Assembly (NCBI RefSeq): GCF_006542355.1
Contig: NZ_CP038141.1
Span: 1,057,501 to 1,121,500 of the forward strand
Length of the DNA stretch: 64,000 nucleotides
Origin: Swingsia samuiensis
GTDB lineage: Bacteria; Pseudomonadota; Alphaproteobacteria; Acetobacterales; Acetobacteraceae
Reading direction: 5' to 3'
Shown: in pieces, positions 19,601 to 28,346 of the stretch
Position numbering within the stretch: the stretch's first letter is position 1
How the letters are laid out: each line of letters begins with the position of its first letter
Notes under the pieces: generated by a model
Seen by the model: only the letters and a program-made list of their open reading frames with translations
What the model was told of the DNA's origin: nothing
Databases searched by the model: none
Position numbers and translations under genes: made by a program

Positions 19601-21648
19601 CTGTTGGAACAGGGCAGGCAGAAACGATTGTTCGTGATCCTGTCTTTGCTGATCTGACCTTGCCGCGTTTTATGGCCCCTGGAGATACGGCAACCAGTCT
19701 TGTTTCTTTGGTAAATACAGATGGAGAAGCAGGACATTACACGGTGAGTTTGACCGTAGATGGGCCGCTTACGCTTCCACAAACACATGATTTTGCATCT
19801 GATTTGGCTAAAGGGGAGCGCAAAAGCTTCTCTACAGTGTTAACAGCTCATGAGGCTGGGATTGCTCATCTTCATCTGGCTTTACACGATAAGAATGGAA
19901 AAACAGTTCTAACCCGTTCGTGGGATATTCAGATACGTTCTGGCCATATGCCATTAACGACTTCTGTTATGCATAAGCAGGCATCTGGTGAGAGCTATAC
20001 CGTTGACCCAGCACTTTTAGATTCTTTTGAACCCGGTGCTGCGTTAACGTTGAGTTACTCGGGTGTTGGTGGAATTGATACCGTTGGGTTGCTCCAATCT
20101 TTAGAAAGTTTCTCTTGGGGCTCTTCAGAAAGCCTTGCTTCGGCAGCTCGGCCTTTACTTTTGTTCAAAGGGCATAAGCAACTCGGTTTAGAGACCATTC
20201 CCGGTGGGCCAGATAAACGTGTTCAAGATGCGATTGCGGCCTTGTTGGACCGTGAGGATGAAGGCGGCCGAATTGGGGATTGGCGTTTAAATGACGGTGG
20301 CACATTACCGTGGACACAAATCTATCTGGTTGATTTTCTTTCACGCGCTAAGGCTGCGGGGTATGCGGTGCCTGATGCAGCACTTGGCCATGCGTTAGAC
20401 TGGTTGGAAACGGAGCAGGGCCAAGGGAATGGATCGGACGAAAGCTCCAGCTCTGGTGATATAGCTGTAACGCCTGAAAGCAAGGCATACGCACTTTATG
20501 TGTTAGCGCGTGCAGGGCGTCTGAATACGCCTGCCTTGCGGGCGTTATACGATAACGTCAATACCGAAGGCGGTAGTGGTACCCGTACGCTCTTCTGGGG
20601 AGATGGGCCTGCCAGTGATAAAACGCGAGCAGATGCGTTAGCGCTTGGTCATCTGGCGGGAGGCTTGGCTCTGGCTGGCCAACATAAACAAAGCGACGAT
20701 ACGTTTGGCATGGCGGTCGATGCTCTTGGCCCTACGCGTGTTGGTCGGCCTGGATTGCTTGACTTTGAGTATTGGACGTATGTGCGTGATCTGGCAGGCC
20801 TTACCCCTCTCGCAGCTGAATCTGGCAATCACGGATTAGCACAGAAGTTGGCGGATCGTTTTTCGGGTTTGACTCTTGGCCCTGCAGAATTGTCGGATGA
20901 GAGCAAGATGGATCTGCTTGAAACGGTGGCGGCTATGAACCAGAATGTTTCAGGTGTAGGGATTTCTGTGAATGGGCATGCACAGCCCCAGCCTCTGCAA
21001 TTGCCTTTCTCTGTAACGCCTAAAACATCAGAGCTGAAAGGCTTTACGGTTTCCAATTCGGGCTCGATCCCTTTGTGGCTTGCTGTGACGGTTACAGGCT
21101 CTCCTAAAGATGTTTCCAAGCCAATCACACAAGGGTTTAACATGAATGTATCCACACGTGGGATGCATGGTGAACCCGTGGATGTCACAAAATTACGCCA
21201 GAATGATCGTTTTATCGTTGTGATTGAAGGGAATGTAACAGATCACGATCAGCACCATTGTGTGCTTGTGGATATGTTACCTGCTGGATGGGAAATTGAA
21301 GGGCTTGCTCAAGGAAAGAAACTTGAAGATGATCCTGAAAATCAGATTGGTGCAAAAGACGACACAGACACCAAGAATGAAGGGTATGACTTCTTGGGGG
21401 TAACGAGCGATACCCGCTTTGCTTCGATACAGGATGATCGTTTTGTTGCCGCGTTTGATTTATCTCCTAATGGGGATGCAAACAGCAACATGGAAGATAT
21501 TGGAAGGTCGAGCTTCCGTGTCGCTTATATTGTTCGGGCTGTTACGCCGGGCACGTTCTTGCGCCCAGAAACGGTCGTGAAAGATCAGTACCGCCCAACC
21601 ATGACTGCGCGTTCAGCGGCAGGTGTTACGACGATTACCGCACGATGA
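16609..21648 (+). CDS. Bacterial alpha-2-macroglobulin family protein without thioester
   Basis: The protein is about 1679 residues. A Sec signal peptide (RYFALTAFTALCAFAPFYSA then VAQ) is followed by macroglobulin domains. The MG2-like segment is TDRGIYRPGETVNITALLRD at about residue 395. The A2M signature region is PDFEGTLGLMGTAWRDDA near 980. The alpha-helical thioester domain follows, and a C-terminal domain ends the protein. Where thioester family members have YPYGCLEQ, this one reads FSWGSSESL (about residue 1170), so the reactive Cys-Gln pair is missing, as in the YfaS type. There is no convincing lipobox, so it is probably soluble in the periplasm, trapping proteases or stabilising the envelope. 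It overlaps pbpC (ATGA), the classic partner. The start is uncertain: TTG 16600, ATG 16609 or ATG 16627. Confidence 0.9.
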   Translation: MKVIRKMKSRYFALTAFTALCAFAPFYSAVAQRQIPASSEQTTLGFVRLTLNTGGERPEACLRFDQTLDSTAVTHYADHVTVTPQVHPALRVEDHDLCIGGLAWGTRYRIAVSPGMADAHGNRLSAPVSVSVMTGDRKAQIAMGGAGYILPKRTASGIDIQTVNMDRVRVAVWRMSQPSIEHLIKNDDIDLAASSVTRSQLDELRQTQLTKVWSGTLDVDNVKNIMSTKSFPLAGVVQGQKAGIYLVTAEDAATPKDRSFMADASSEALSEADIEKEIAAHWVKVSDMGLSAIRGSDGLHVFARSLATAEPMVGIKISLTSRGSDELGTVTTDDAGQAVFASGLMNGKEAETPSLILATAPDGDTATIRVDGSWFDLSDRGVDGHETSKAQQAVLVTDRGIYRPGETVNITALLRDHKGEAISSQPLILALSRPDGVEVRRVVLPAQASGGFVTTEQLTSSAPHGRWTISAYSDPTLPPIGTTEISVQDFVPQTLGVKLTSTAKAFPTSGALDVVLDGQYLYGAPAAGLHGDGRVKISLDDAPIAGFDDYSFGLNTEHVSGDEQKLSVPDADAQGRSVIAVHPDIPQGLSLPLKATITASMQDPAGRSVAQTLTMPLTRTRPLIGLKVKDSGGGDDQQAVSVPMDVVTFGPDNKPQALHNLAWSIVRENEVYDWIHDDGRWSFREHVIDEPVQHGATDTGSDGRAHFAPALVPARYRLIVSDPATGSASSREFYVGWWSAGDDKPNAPDRLVVTPKDKTLAADGTTTVHIDAPFAGQAQIVMATDRVESVRNINVPKGGVDVPVTASADWAGGAYMLVTLYRSLQTPARAHEPTRAVGVAYIGLDQSAHRLGVSIDAPKESRPQGKMVVPVTITGGKSGPVHVTLAAVDKGILGLTAWKQPDVFDLIYGRRELGVDVTDTYAHLLSPTGTAGTIHEGGDVGSGEEGDTASLAVTSTHIVSLFSGDVTPDANGHAQVALNVPDFEGTLGLMGTAWRDDAVGTGQAETIVRDPVFADLTLPRFMAPGDTATSLVSLVNTDGEAGHYTVSLTVDGPLTLPQTHDFASDLAKGERKSFSTVLTAHEAGIAHLHLALHDKNGKTVLTRSWDIQIRSGHMPLTTSVMHKQASGESYTVDPALLDSFEPGAALTLSYSGVGGIDTVGLLQSLESFSWGSSESLASAARPLLLFKGHKQLGLETIPGGPDKRVQDAIAALLDREDEGGRIGDWRLNDGGTLPWTQIYLVDFLSRAKAAGYAVPDAALGHALDWLETEQGQGNGSDESSSSGDIAVTPESKAYALYVLARAGRLNTPALRALYDNVNTEGGSGTRTLFWGDGPASDKTRADALALGHLAGGLALAGQHKQSDDTFGMAVDALGPTRVGRPGLLDFEYWTYVRDLAGLTPLAAESGNHGLAQKLADRFSGLTLGPAELSDESKMDLLETVAAMNQNVSGVGISVNGHAQPQPLQLPFSVTPKTSELKGFTVSNSGSIPLWLAVTVTGSPKDVSKPITQGFNMNVSTRGMHGEPVDVTKLRQNDRFIVVIEGNVTDHDQHHCVLVDMLPAGWEIEGLAQGKKLEDDPENQIGAKDDTDTKNEGYDFLGVTSDTRFASIQDDRFVAAFDLSPNGDANSNMEDIGRSSFRVAYIVRAVTPGTFLRPETVVKDQYRPTMTARSAAGVTTITAR

Positions 21649-23645
21649 TCCTGCATATCCGGGGGAAGAGGCGTGTATTCTTTGGAATACGCGCTTTTGT
21701 CCTTGGGGGGGTATGTATAGGAGGGATAGCTTTTGTAGCGGATCGTGTATTCCCTCCTGATTTAAGCCGTGCGCAGGCTTATGCACTGATCCTTCATGAT
21801 CAGGATGGTCATTCTTTGGATGCGCGGGTCAGTGCGGATGGGTATTGGCGTTTACCCATAAAGCCAATGGATATTGATCCGGTATATCAGAAACTACTTT
21901 TAAAAACGGAAGACCGTCGTTTCTGGTGGCATCCAGGGGTCGATCCATTTGCAGTAATGCGCGCCGCAGGCCAATTGGTGATTCGAGGGCATATTGTCTC
22001 GGGTGGGTCTACTCTGGCTATGCAAACAGCACGGCTTTTAACACCACATCGGCATAGTTGGCGTGGCAAGATTGAGGATGCTTTGCGGGCGATTCAGCTT
22101 GTCTGGCGGTATGGTCATAGAGGTGTTTTGAACTTGTATGTCACACTTGCACCAGAAGGAGGGTCAATAGAAGGCGTTCGTATGGGCTCATTACATTGGT
22201 TTGGGCACGAACCGAAATATCTTTCACCTTCTGAGGCAGCATTACTGGTTGCTCTTCCGCGGCGTCCAACTGCTTTACGCCCTGATCGTCACCCCAAGGC
22301 AGCTTTGAGCGCAATGAAGCCGATTATGGCGCATATTCATATGCTGCCCCCTGAATCACTTCCTTTACGATTAGATAAAGGACGTACATGTCATGATGCT
22401 CCCTCATTACTTGCGCATGAATGGCACATGAAGGTGCGTGGGGTTGTGCGGACAACCCTTGATCGGGAGCAGCAGGAAACAGTGCTGCGCATCTTACACA
22501 TGAGTAACCCACCGCGGCGTGGTGGGTGGGCTGCATTGGTTGTTCGTCGTAATGGAACGGTAGCGGCATGGGTCGGTAATGCGGGGAATGAGTGCCCTGG
22601 CTGTGCTGCTGATATGGTACTGGCTTGGCGTTCTCCTGGCTCTACGCTGAAGCCTTTTATTTATGGATTAGCCTTTCAGCAGGGGCTTCTTTCTTCTGAG
22701 ACGTTAATGCAGGATAAAGTTGCTCGTTTTTCAAGTTATACACCCCGGAATTATGATCGTGTTTTCCATGGGGCGACAACGGTACGGACAGCGTTACAAC
22801 AATCCTATAATTTACCGGCTGTGCGCGCTTTGGATCTTATTGGAGCACGTTATTTCACCCAGACTTTATTGGATAGCGGAATAGATATTCGTCTGCCGCG
22901 TGGTGCATCGCCCAATCTCGCCATTGCGCTGGGCGGGGCCGGGGTCAGAATGTTAGATCTAGGGCAGTTATATAATGCTTTGGCTCGTGATGGCTTGAGT
23001 GCTCCTTTAAAAGTGGTTCGGTCGGAAGAGCAGAAGGAACAATCGGTTCGCTTGTTCAGTCGAGAGGTGGCGCAGCAGATTCTTTCTATTTTACGTGGGA
23101 CACCGCTACCGACAGGGATGTTGAATAGTCCCGATCGAAGCTTGGCGTTTAAAACTGGCACATCATACGGTCAACGTGATGCGTGGGCCGCTGGAGTGCG
23201 GCATGGATGGACGGTTGTTGTATGGGGGGGGCGGCCAGATGGTGCGCCAAGCCCAGGTATTACGGGGCTGAGAGTAGCGGCTCCGGTAATGGCACAAATT
23301 ATGGATACTTTGCCAAATGGCCCCCATACACTTGAGCCATTTACGCGGGCTTCCGGGCGGATTGCACCTTCGCTTGCTGCGTTACCAGAAAAATCAGGCC
23401 CACATCTTGTTTCCCCGCCAGATGGAGCGACAGTTGAAAGCTTTTCTGATGATGGCACGGCTACACCGATTGGGTTTGAAGCAACGGGTGGGACTGCCCC
23501 TTACCGATGGATTGTGAATGGGCATGTGTTGAATATACCCACAGGGGGAACCCCTTCTTGGGTACCAGATGGCCCCGGCTTTGTGCATATAACGGTTATA
23601 GACGCAGAGGGACGTAGTGCATCCGCAACTGTTCGGGTGCGGTAG
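21645..23645 (+). CDS. pbpC: Penicillin-binding protein 1C
   Basis: The 666-residue bifunctional peptidoglycan synthase has one N-terminal membrane anchor (FGIRAFVLGGVCIGGIAFVA). The GT51 glycosyltransferase domain shows KTEDRRFWWHPGVDPFA and GGSTLAMQTARLL. The transpeptidase domain shows the three active-site motifs: SPGSTLKPF (STLK), QSYNLPA (SYN) and FKTGTSYG (KTG). The C-terminal 90 residues match the PBP1C-specific C-terminal beta domain (PPDGATVESFSDDG then WIVNGHVL). The ATG overlaps the macroglobulin stop, so the two are translationally coupled. This matches the known yfhM-pbpC pairing, thought to link envelope protection with cell-wall repair. Confidence 0.94.
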   Translation: MILHIRGKRRVFFGIRAFVLGGVCIGGIAFVADRVFPPDLSRAQAYALILHDQDGHSLDARVSADGYWRLPIKPMDIDPVYQKLLLKTEDRRFWWHPGVDPFAVMRAAGQLVIRGHIVSGGSTLAMQTARLLTPHRHSWRGKIEDALRAIQLVWRYGHRGVLNLYVTLAPEGGSIEGVRMGSLHWFGHEPKYLSPSEAALLVALPRRPTALRPDRHPKAALSAMKPIMAHIHMLPPESLPLRLDKGRTCHDAPSLLAHEWHMKVRGVVRTTLDREQQETVLRILHMSNPPRRGGWAALVVRRNGTVAAWVGNAGNECPGCAADMVLAWRSPGSTLKPFIYGLAFQQGLLSSETLMQDKVARFSSYTPRNYDRVFHGATTVRTALQQSYNLPAVRALDLIGARYFTQTLLDSGIDIRLPRGASPNLAIALGGAGVRMLDLGQLYNALARDGLSAPLKVVRSEEQKEQSVRLFSREVAQQILSILRGTPLPTGMLNSPDRSLAFKTGTSYGQRDAWAAGVRHGWTVVVWGGRPDGAPSPGITGLRVAAPVMAQIMDTLPNGPHTLEPFTRASGRIAPSLAALPEKSGPHLVSPPDGATVESFSDDGTATPIGFEATGGTAPYRWIVNGHVLNIPTGGTPSWVPDGPGFVHITVIDAEGRSASATVRVR

Positions 23646-23710
23646 GCAATTTTGGACGATAAGCTACTTGGGCGCCCAACTATACCATAGTATTTTTATT
23701 TTCTGGAAGA

Positions 23711-23786
23711 TGGTGAACCGGGTGGGATTCGAACCCACGACCATTCGATTAAAAGTCGAATGCTCTACCGACTGAGCTACCGGTTC
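23711..23786 (-). tRNA. tRNA-Lys (UUU)
   Basis: On the minus strand a 76-nt cloverleaf has acceptor GAACCGG pairing with CCGGTTC, discriminator A and an encoded CCA. The D-stem is TAGCTCAG, the anticodon loop is cttttaa (anticodon TTT), and the T-arm is GTGGGTTCGAATCCCAC. It stands alone between pbpC and a small hypothetical gene. Confidence 0.97.
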
Positions 23787-23913
23787 ACTATGGCGCGATG
23801 GCTACCTTACATTGGGATGATCGTCAACAGGTAAGAGGCGAAAAAGTCATTATTTGTGGATATTTTTTAGAAAAACATATTGATATGTTATAACATAACT
23901 ATAATATAGCGCA

Positions 23914-24285
23914 ATGCAAACATCTGCTTCCGATAAGAAACCGATATCTTCAGAGCATAATGATCAGACCCTTCGGCATGAAATCTGGCGTCGATATACA
24001 GGGAATGAATGGGATGCGTTCGATGCTCTTCCGGCCTCAATTAAACAGCGTGTGAATGATCATGCTTATAATGCGTGGTCAGTGAATGTGCTGATGCTAT
24101 GGAAGCACTACAAAAGAATCTACGGACGTACCGTGCGCGCTGAGAAAGCGTTAATTCGTTATTTGGATTATTGTGAGCGCCTTGAGCGCAAAGCGTTTGC
24201 GGAGCATTACTATCAAGCGTGTGGAGATGCTTATCCGCATGATGCAGCACAGGCGACAGTGCTGCGCACATTTAAAAAGAAGTAA
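23914..24285 (+). CDS. Small hypothetical protein, predicted helical
   Basis: The 123-residue soluble protein has no signal peptide or membrane segment. The core reads EIWRRYTGNEWDAFDALP, then LMLWKHYKRIYGRTVRAEKA, and ends in a lysine tail. It is rich in Trp, Tyr and charged residues and probably all-helical. I do not recognise a family. It sits between tRNA-Lys and ppiB; ppiB converges on it, ending 37 nt away, so it is not in an operon. The sequence upstream is AT-rich (tatgttataacataactata), with a palindromic ttataacataa that may be part of a promoter. Confidence 0.7.
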   Translation: MQTSASDKKPISSEHNDQTLRHEIWRRYTGNEWDAFDALPASIKQRVNDHAYNAWSVNVLMLWKHYKRIYGRTVRAEKALIRYLDYCERLERKAFAEHYYQACGDAYPHDAAQATVLRTFKKK

Positions 24286-24322
24286 AGGCTCTCTGAACAA
24301 AACATGCCCAGAGAGCTGTATT

Positions 24323-24811
24323 TTAAGCTTCTACGTAAGCTTTAACGATGTGATCAGGATCTTGAACCATTCCAGAGGAACCAGAGCCACGTTTGATTTT
24401 ATCAACGTGTTCCATGCCTTCGATCACTTTACCAGCAATGGTGTACTGACCGTTGAGGGAAGGGACATTCTCAAACATGATGAAGAACTGACTGTTGGCT
24501 GTATGGGGCGCCATGGTGCGTGCCATGCCGAGTGTGCCACGTTCAAATTTAGCTTTGTCGGTGAACTCGGCTTTCAGGTCGGGGTAGTTGCTTCCGCCTG
24601 TACCTGTGCCTGTTGGGTCTCCACCTTGAGCCATGAACCCTTCAATAACACGATGGAACTTTACACCGTCATAGAAGCCTTCAGAAGCAAGAAGCTTTAA
24701 ACGCTCAACAGCAAGGGGAGCCAAGTCAGGGCGGAGTTCTATAATTACTTTATGGCCGTCTTTTAATTCAAAAACGAGCTTATTGCCTTCAGGAACTGTA
24801 GTATTAGACAT
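24323..24811 (-). CDS. ppiB: Cyclophilin-type peptidyl-prolyl cis-trans isomerase
   Basis: The 162-residue cytoplasmic cyclophilin catalyses proline isomerisation during protein folding. Active-site signatures are FHRVIEGFMAQGGDPTGTGT and NSQFFIMF. There is no signal peptide, which points to the PpiB-like cytoplasmic form. It is the third gene of a minus-strand series after gyrA and coaD, 32 nt downstream of coaD, so co-transcription is likely. Confidence 0.93.
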   Translation of the reverse strand: MSNTTVPEGNKLVFELKDGHKVIIELRPDLAPLAVERLKLLASEGFYDGVKFHRVIEGFMAQGGDPTGTGTGGSNYPDLKAEFTDKAKFERGTLGMARTMAPHTANSQFFIMFENVPSLNGQYTIAGKVIEGMEHVDKIKRGSGSSGMVQDPDHIVKAYVEA

Positions 24812-24843
24812 TCTTATAACCTTCCAAAAATATAGGACGCTCT

Positions 24844-25374
24844 CTATGTCGTCCTTTGAGGTAGTTTCGACAAGACGAAATTAGTAACATCTTTGCTGGC
24901 AAAGGGAGAAATATCACCTCCTAAGCGTGCTATTTCTTTAACAATGCGGCTAGATGTTGCATGGTGGCCGTCGGATGATAGGAGGAATATGGTTTCTATT
25001 TCAGGAGCCATACGCCGTAAAACACCGGAGATCTGGCTTTCAAAATCAAAATCTCCAGCGGAGCGAATGCCTCGCACAACCGTTCCAGCGCCTACTTTAC
25101 GAACAGCATCCACTAAAAGTGCTTCAAACCCCATAACCTTGATACGATCTGCGTAGCGTAAGTGCTTTATTTCTTGCCTCATGAGGGTAAGACGCTCGTC
25201 TAATGTCAGAAGTGGGTTTTTACCTTCATTGACGGCAATACCAATATAGAGCTGCTCAAAAAGCGCAGACGCTCTGTTGATAATATCCAAGTGACCAAAA
25301 GTTACCGGGTCAAACGTGCCGGGATAAAACCCGACACGATGATTGAGATTGTTCTTAGGTGTTGGACTGTTCAT
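24844..25374 (-). CDS. coaD: Phosphopantetheine adenylyltransferase
   Basis: The 176-residue nucleotidyltransferase forms dephospho-CoA from 4'-phosphopantetheine and ATP, the penultimate step of coenzyme A synthesis. The N-terminal signature is [16 protein letters not shown] (with the HxGH-like GHLD), and [14 protein letters not shown] follows. The late conserved segment reads [11 protein letters not shown]. Its start lies 20 nt inside the 3' end of gyrA on the same strand, so translation is probably coupled to gyrA. Confidence 0.95.
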   Translation of the reverse strand: MNSPTPKNNLNHRVGFYPGTFDPVTFGHLDIINRASALFEQLYIGIAVNEGKNPLLTLDERLTLMRQEIKHLRYADRIKVMGFEALLVDAVRKVGAGTVVRGIRSAGDFDFESQISGVLRRMAPEIETIFLLSSDGHHATSSRIVKEIARLGGDISPFASKDVTNFVLSKLPQRTT

Positions 25375-28216
25375 GACCGGATGTATCGGCTGGAGATGAG
25401 GGGGTATTGCTTACAGCTTCTTCAGATGAAGGGTTTTCATCAAGAGCGTCCCCTTCTTCTCCTTCATCTTCCATGACAGGGAAAACAGAAATGGCTGTTT
25501 CTTTATCATTGAGGCGGAAGAGTGTGACACCACTGGCTTGACGAGACATGACTCGGATTTGCGCTACAGGAAGGCGGATTAACCGCCCTGTGTCTGTAAT
25601 GAGCATTACATCTGTTCCAGGAAGTGTTGGGAGGGTGCCAATCACTTCCTTTCCACGGCGGTTTGCGGAGAAGGTCATGTTGGTGATCCCTTTTCCGCCA
25701 CGTCCGGAAACGCGATAGTCATAAGCGGAAGAGCGTCGACCAAAGCCACCATCTGTCACAGTTAGGAGGATCTCTTCTTGTGCTTCAAGTTCCTCGAAGC
25801 GTTCTTGTGTAAGATCCCCGACGAACTCAAGATTTTCTTCGCCATCTTCATCATCAGAAGGAAGGTTCTCTTCCTCGTTAACCGTTTCGTCCGAAGCATC
25901 TTGAGCGGCAAGAGCTGCATTCTCTGCACGGCGTTTTGCATTTGCCATGCGTAGATAAGCGGCTCTTTCTTCGACCGTCGCTTCAACGTGGTTGAGGATA
26001 CACAATGAAATGACCGCATCGCCCGGTGCTAAGCGAATGCCTCGGACACCAGAACTGCCACGGCCTGCAAAGACGCGTAGAATATCATCCGTAATTTGGA
26101 AACGGACGCAACGCGCATTCTTGGTGGCCAAGAAAACATCCTGCCCAGCCTGACAGGTGGCAACGCCGATGAGGGAATCCCCCTCATCCAGCTTCATGGC
26201 AATTAATCCTGAAGCACGAATATTTTTGAAGTCATTGAGGCGGTTACGCCGCACATGTCCGCTGGCGGTTGCAAAGACGAGGTGTAGATCTTCCCACAAG
26301 TCTTCGTCCTGAGGCAATGGAAGAACGGCTGTAATGGAGTCAGACCCGAGTTCCGGCAGGAGGTTGACTAAAGCGCGTCCTTTGGCGGTCGGAGACGCTT
26401 CGGGCAGATGCCAGACCTTCATGCGGTAGGCTTTACCGCCGGATGAGAAGAAAAGAACCCATTGGTGCGTATGCGCATTGAAGCTTTGCATGATGATATC
26501 ATCACCACGGCGGCCTGCTGCGGTACGGCCACGCCCACCACGGTTTTGAGAGCGGAACATGTCCAGAGGTGTTCTTTTGATAAAGCCATCACGCGTAATG
26601 GTGACAACCATTTGGCCCGGCTCAATCAGGCTTTCATCAGACTGATCCCCAAGCGCATCTGAAATCTCAGATAGGCGCGGGGTTGCAATCTCAGCTCGTG
26701 CAGCAAGCAACTCTTCACGCATGACTTCCATACGACGAACATGGCTTGCAATAATCTTGAGAAGCTCGCCAATTTTGGTTGCAACTTCATCTAACTCACC
26801 TTGGATCTTTTCACGCTCAAGGCCTGTTAGGCGTTGTAAGCGTAGTTCCAAGATGCCGCGTGCCTGTGCTTCTGTCAGACGAACCTTACCATCAATGATA
26901 ACGTTGCCTTCATCTTGAATAAGCTCAAGCAGTGGGATGACTTCGTCTGCATTCCATTGACGCGCCATCAGCTCTGCACGGGCTGTTGCTGCATCGGGGG
27001 CGGCGCGAATTAAAGCGATAACTTCATCAATATTGGCAACAGCAATGACAAGGCCAACGAGCAAATGCCCACGGTCACGCACTTTATTTAAGTCATAACG
27101 AGCGCGGCGTAGAATAACGTCTTCACGGAAACGGATGAAGGCTTGCAAAACATCCATAATCCCCATGGTGCGGGGTTTGCCTTCATCAAGGGCCAGCATA
27201 TTAACGCTGAAGGATGTCTGAAGCTGAGTAAAGCGATAGAGCTGATTAAGAACAACTTCAGGTGTTGCGTCGCGCTTCAGTTCAATAACGATACGCATTC
27301 CTGAACGGTCACTTTCGTCCCGAATGTCAGAAATGCCTTCAATCTCTTTTGAGCGGACAAGATCAGCAATCTTTTCCTGTAGAGTAGCCTTATTTACCTG
27401 ATAGGGAATTTCGGTAACGACAATCGCCTGACGGTCTTTACGAATTTCTTCAATTTCCGCACGTGCACGAACAGGAACAGACCCTCGTCCCGTTTCAAAG
27501 GCTTTGCGAATACCGCTGCGACCCATAATGATTCCACCTGTTGGGAAATCCGGGCCGGGAATAATTTGCATTAACTCTTCAAGGCTAATCTCAGGATTAG
27601 CAATCATCGCTAATGTCGCATCAATTACTTCTGTTGGGTTATGGGTTGGGATGTTTGTTGCCATCCCAACGGCAATACCGGATGCACCATTAACGAGAAG
27701 GTTAGGGTACGATGCGGGGAGAACGGTTGGTTCTGTTTCGCTTTCATCGTAGTTCGGTTGGAAATCAACCGTATCACGATCAATATCGTCAAGCAGGTAG
27801 GAAGCGGCGCGGGCAAGGCGTGCTTCTGTATAACGCATAGCCGCCGGGCTATCCCCGTCAACAGAACCAAAATTCCCTTGTCCATCAATCAATTTGACGC
27901 GCATGGACCAAGATTGTGCCATACGCACCATGGCGTCATAAATCGAGCTATCACCGTGCGGGTGATATTTACCCATCACGTCACCGACGGCGCGGGCCGA
28001 TTTGCGGTAAGGTTTATCAGCGGTAAAACCGCTTTCACGCATGGCGTAGAGAATGCGTCGATGGACAGGCTTTAAACCGTCTCGGACATCTGGCAATGCA
28101 CGCGAAACAATAACGGACATTGCGTAGGCCAGATAAGAGGAGCGCATCTCCTCTTCAATTGTAACAGGGATGCGGCCAGCAGGAATAAGGTCGGTCGGCT
28201 CGTTCAGCTCGGTCAA
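25355..28216 (-). CDS. gyrA: DNA gyrase subunit A
   Basis: The 953-residue breakage-reunion subunit, with GyrB, introduces negative supercoils. The N-terminal part shows [17 protein letters not shown] and the quinolone-determining region [17 protein letters not shown], with Ser and Asp at the positions equivalent to E. coli S83 and D87 (no common resistance change). The active-site Tyr lies in [10 protein letters not shown]. The C-terminal beta-pinwheel includes the GyrA box QNRGGRGR, which marks gyrase rather than topoisomerase IV. An acidic, low-complexity insert ([20 protein letters not shown]) sits between late blades, and the tail is acidic. Promoter elements are not obvious in the 130 nt upstream, which also holds a strong hairpin. 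Confidence 0.97.
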   Translation of the reverse strand: MTELNEPTDLIPAGRIPVTIEEEMRSSYLAYAMSVIVSRALPDVRDGLKPVHRRILYAMRESGFTADKPYRKSARAVGDVMGKYHPHGDSSIYDAMVRMAQSWSMRVKLIDGQGNFGSVDGDSPAAMRYTEARLARAASYLLDDIDRDTVDFQPNYDESETEPTVLPASYPNLLVNGASGIAVGMATNIPTHNPTEVIDATLAMIANPEISLEELMQIIPGPDFPTGGIIMGRSGIRKAFETGRGSVPVRARAEIEEIRKDRQAIVVTEIPYQVNKATLQEKIADLVRSKEIEGISDIRDESDRSGMRIVIELKRDATPEVVLNQLYRFTQLQTSFSVNMLALDEGKPRTMGIMDVLQAFIRFREDVILRRARYDLNKVRDRGHLLVGLVIAVANIDEVIALIRAAPDAATARAELMARQWNADEVIPLLELIQDEGNVIIDGKVRLTEAQARGILELRLQRLTGLEREKIQGELDEVATKIGELLKIIASHVRRMEVMREELLAARAEIATPRLSEISDALGDQSDESLIEPGQMVVTITRDGFIKRTPLDMFRSQNRGGRGRTAAGRRGDDIIMQSFNAHTHQWVLFFSSGGKAYRMKVWHLPEASPTAKGRALVNLLPELGSDSITAVLPLPQDEDLWEDLHLVFATASGHVRRNRLNDFKNIRASGLIAMKLDEGDSLIGVATCQAGQDVFLATKNARCVRFQITDDILRVFAGRGSSGVRGIRLAPGDAVISLCILNHVEATVEERAAYLRMANAKRRAENAALAAQDASDETVNEEENLPSDDEDGEENLEFVGDLTQERFEELEAQEEILLTVTDGGFGRRSSAYDYRVSGRGGKGITNMTFSANRRGKEVIGTLPTLPGTDVMLITDTGRLIRLPVAQIRVMSRQASGVTLFRLNDKETAISVFPVMEDEGEEGDALDENPSSEEAVSNTPSSPADTSGHEQSNT

Positions 28217-28287
28217 GTTCAGTCCACCACGCTAAAATATATTTCTTGTGTTATATCGCATTGGTAGCATTCATGCCACACCTAGCT

Positions 28288-28323
28288 TCAGTCAAAGCTG
28301 GTTTTAAATCCAGCTTTGACTGA
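28288..28323 (-). terminator. Perfect 14-bp hairpin between oprB and gyrA
   Basis: The arms 28288-28301 (tcagtcaaagctgg) and 28310-28323 are exact reverse complements with an 8-nt AT loop. It lies 24 nt after the oprB stop. No long T-run follows, so it may act as a terminator or as an RNA 3'-end stabiliser rather than a textbook terminator. Confidence 0.6.
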
Positions 28324-28346
28324 GAAAACGTGTATTTCCGATTAGA

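Noticed and set aside
24173-24700. 175-codon frame opposite ppiB
   Set aside because: It is antisense to a clear cyclophilin gene whose motifs are intact, and it partly overlaps the 23914 gene in another frame; composition is that of a shadow frame.
27860-28000. Quinolone-resistance change in gyrA
   Set aside because: The segment reads [13 protein letters not shown] with the Ser and Asp of sensitive enzymes retained.
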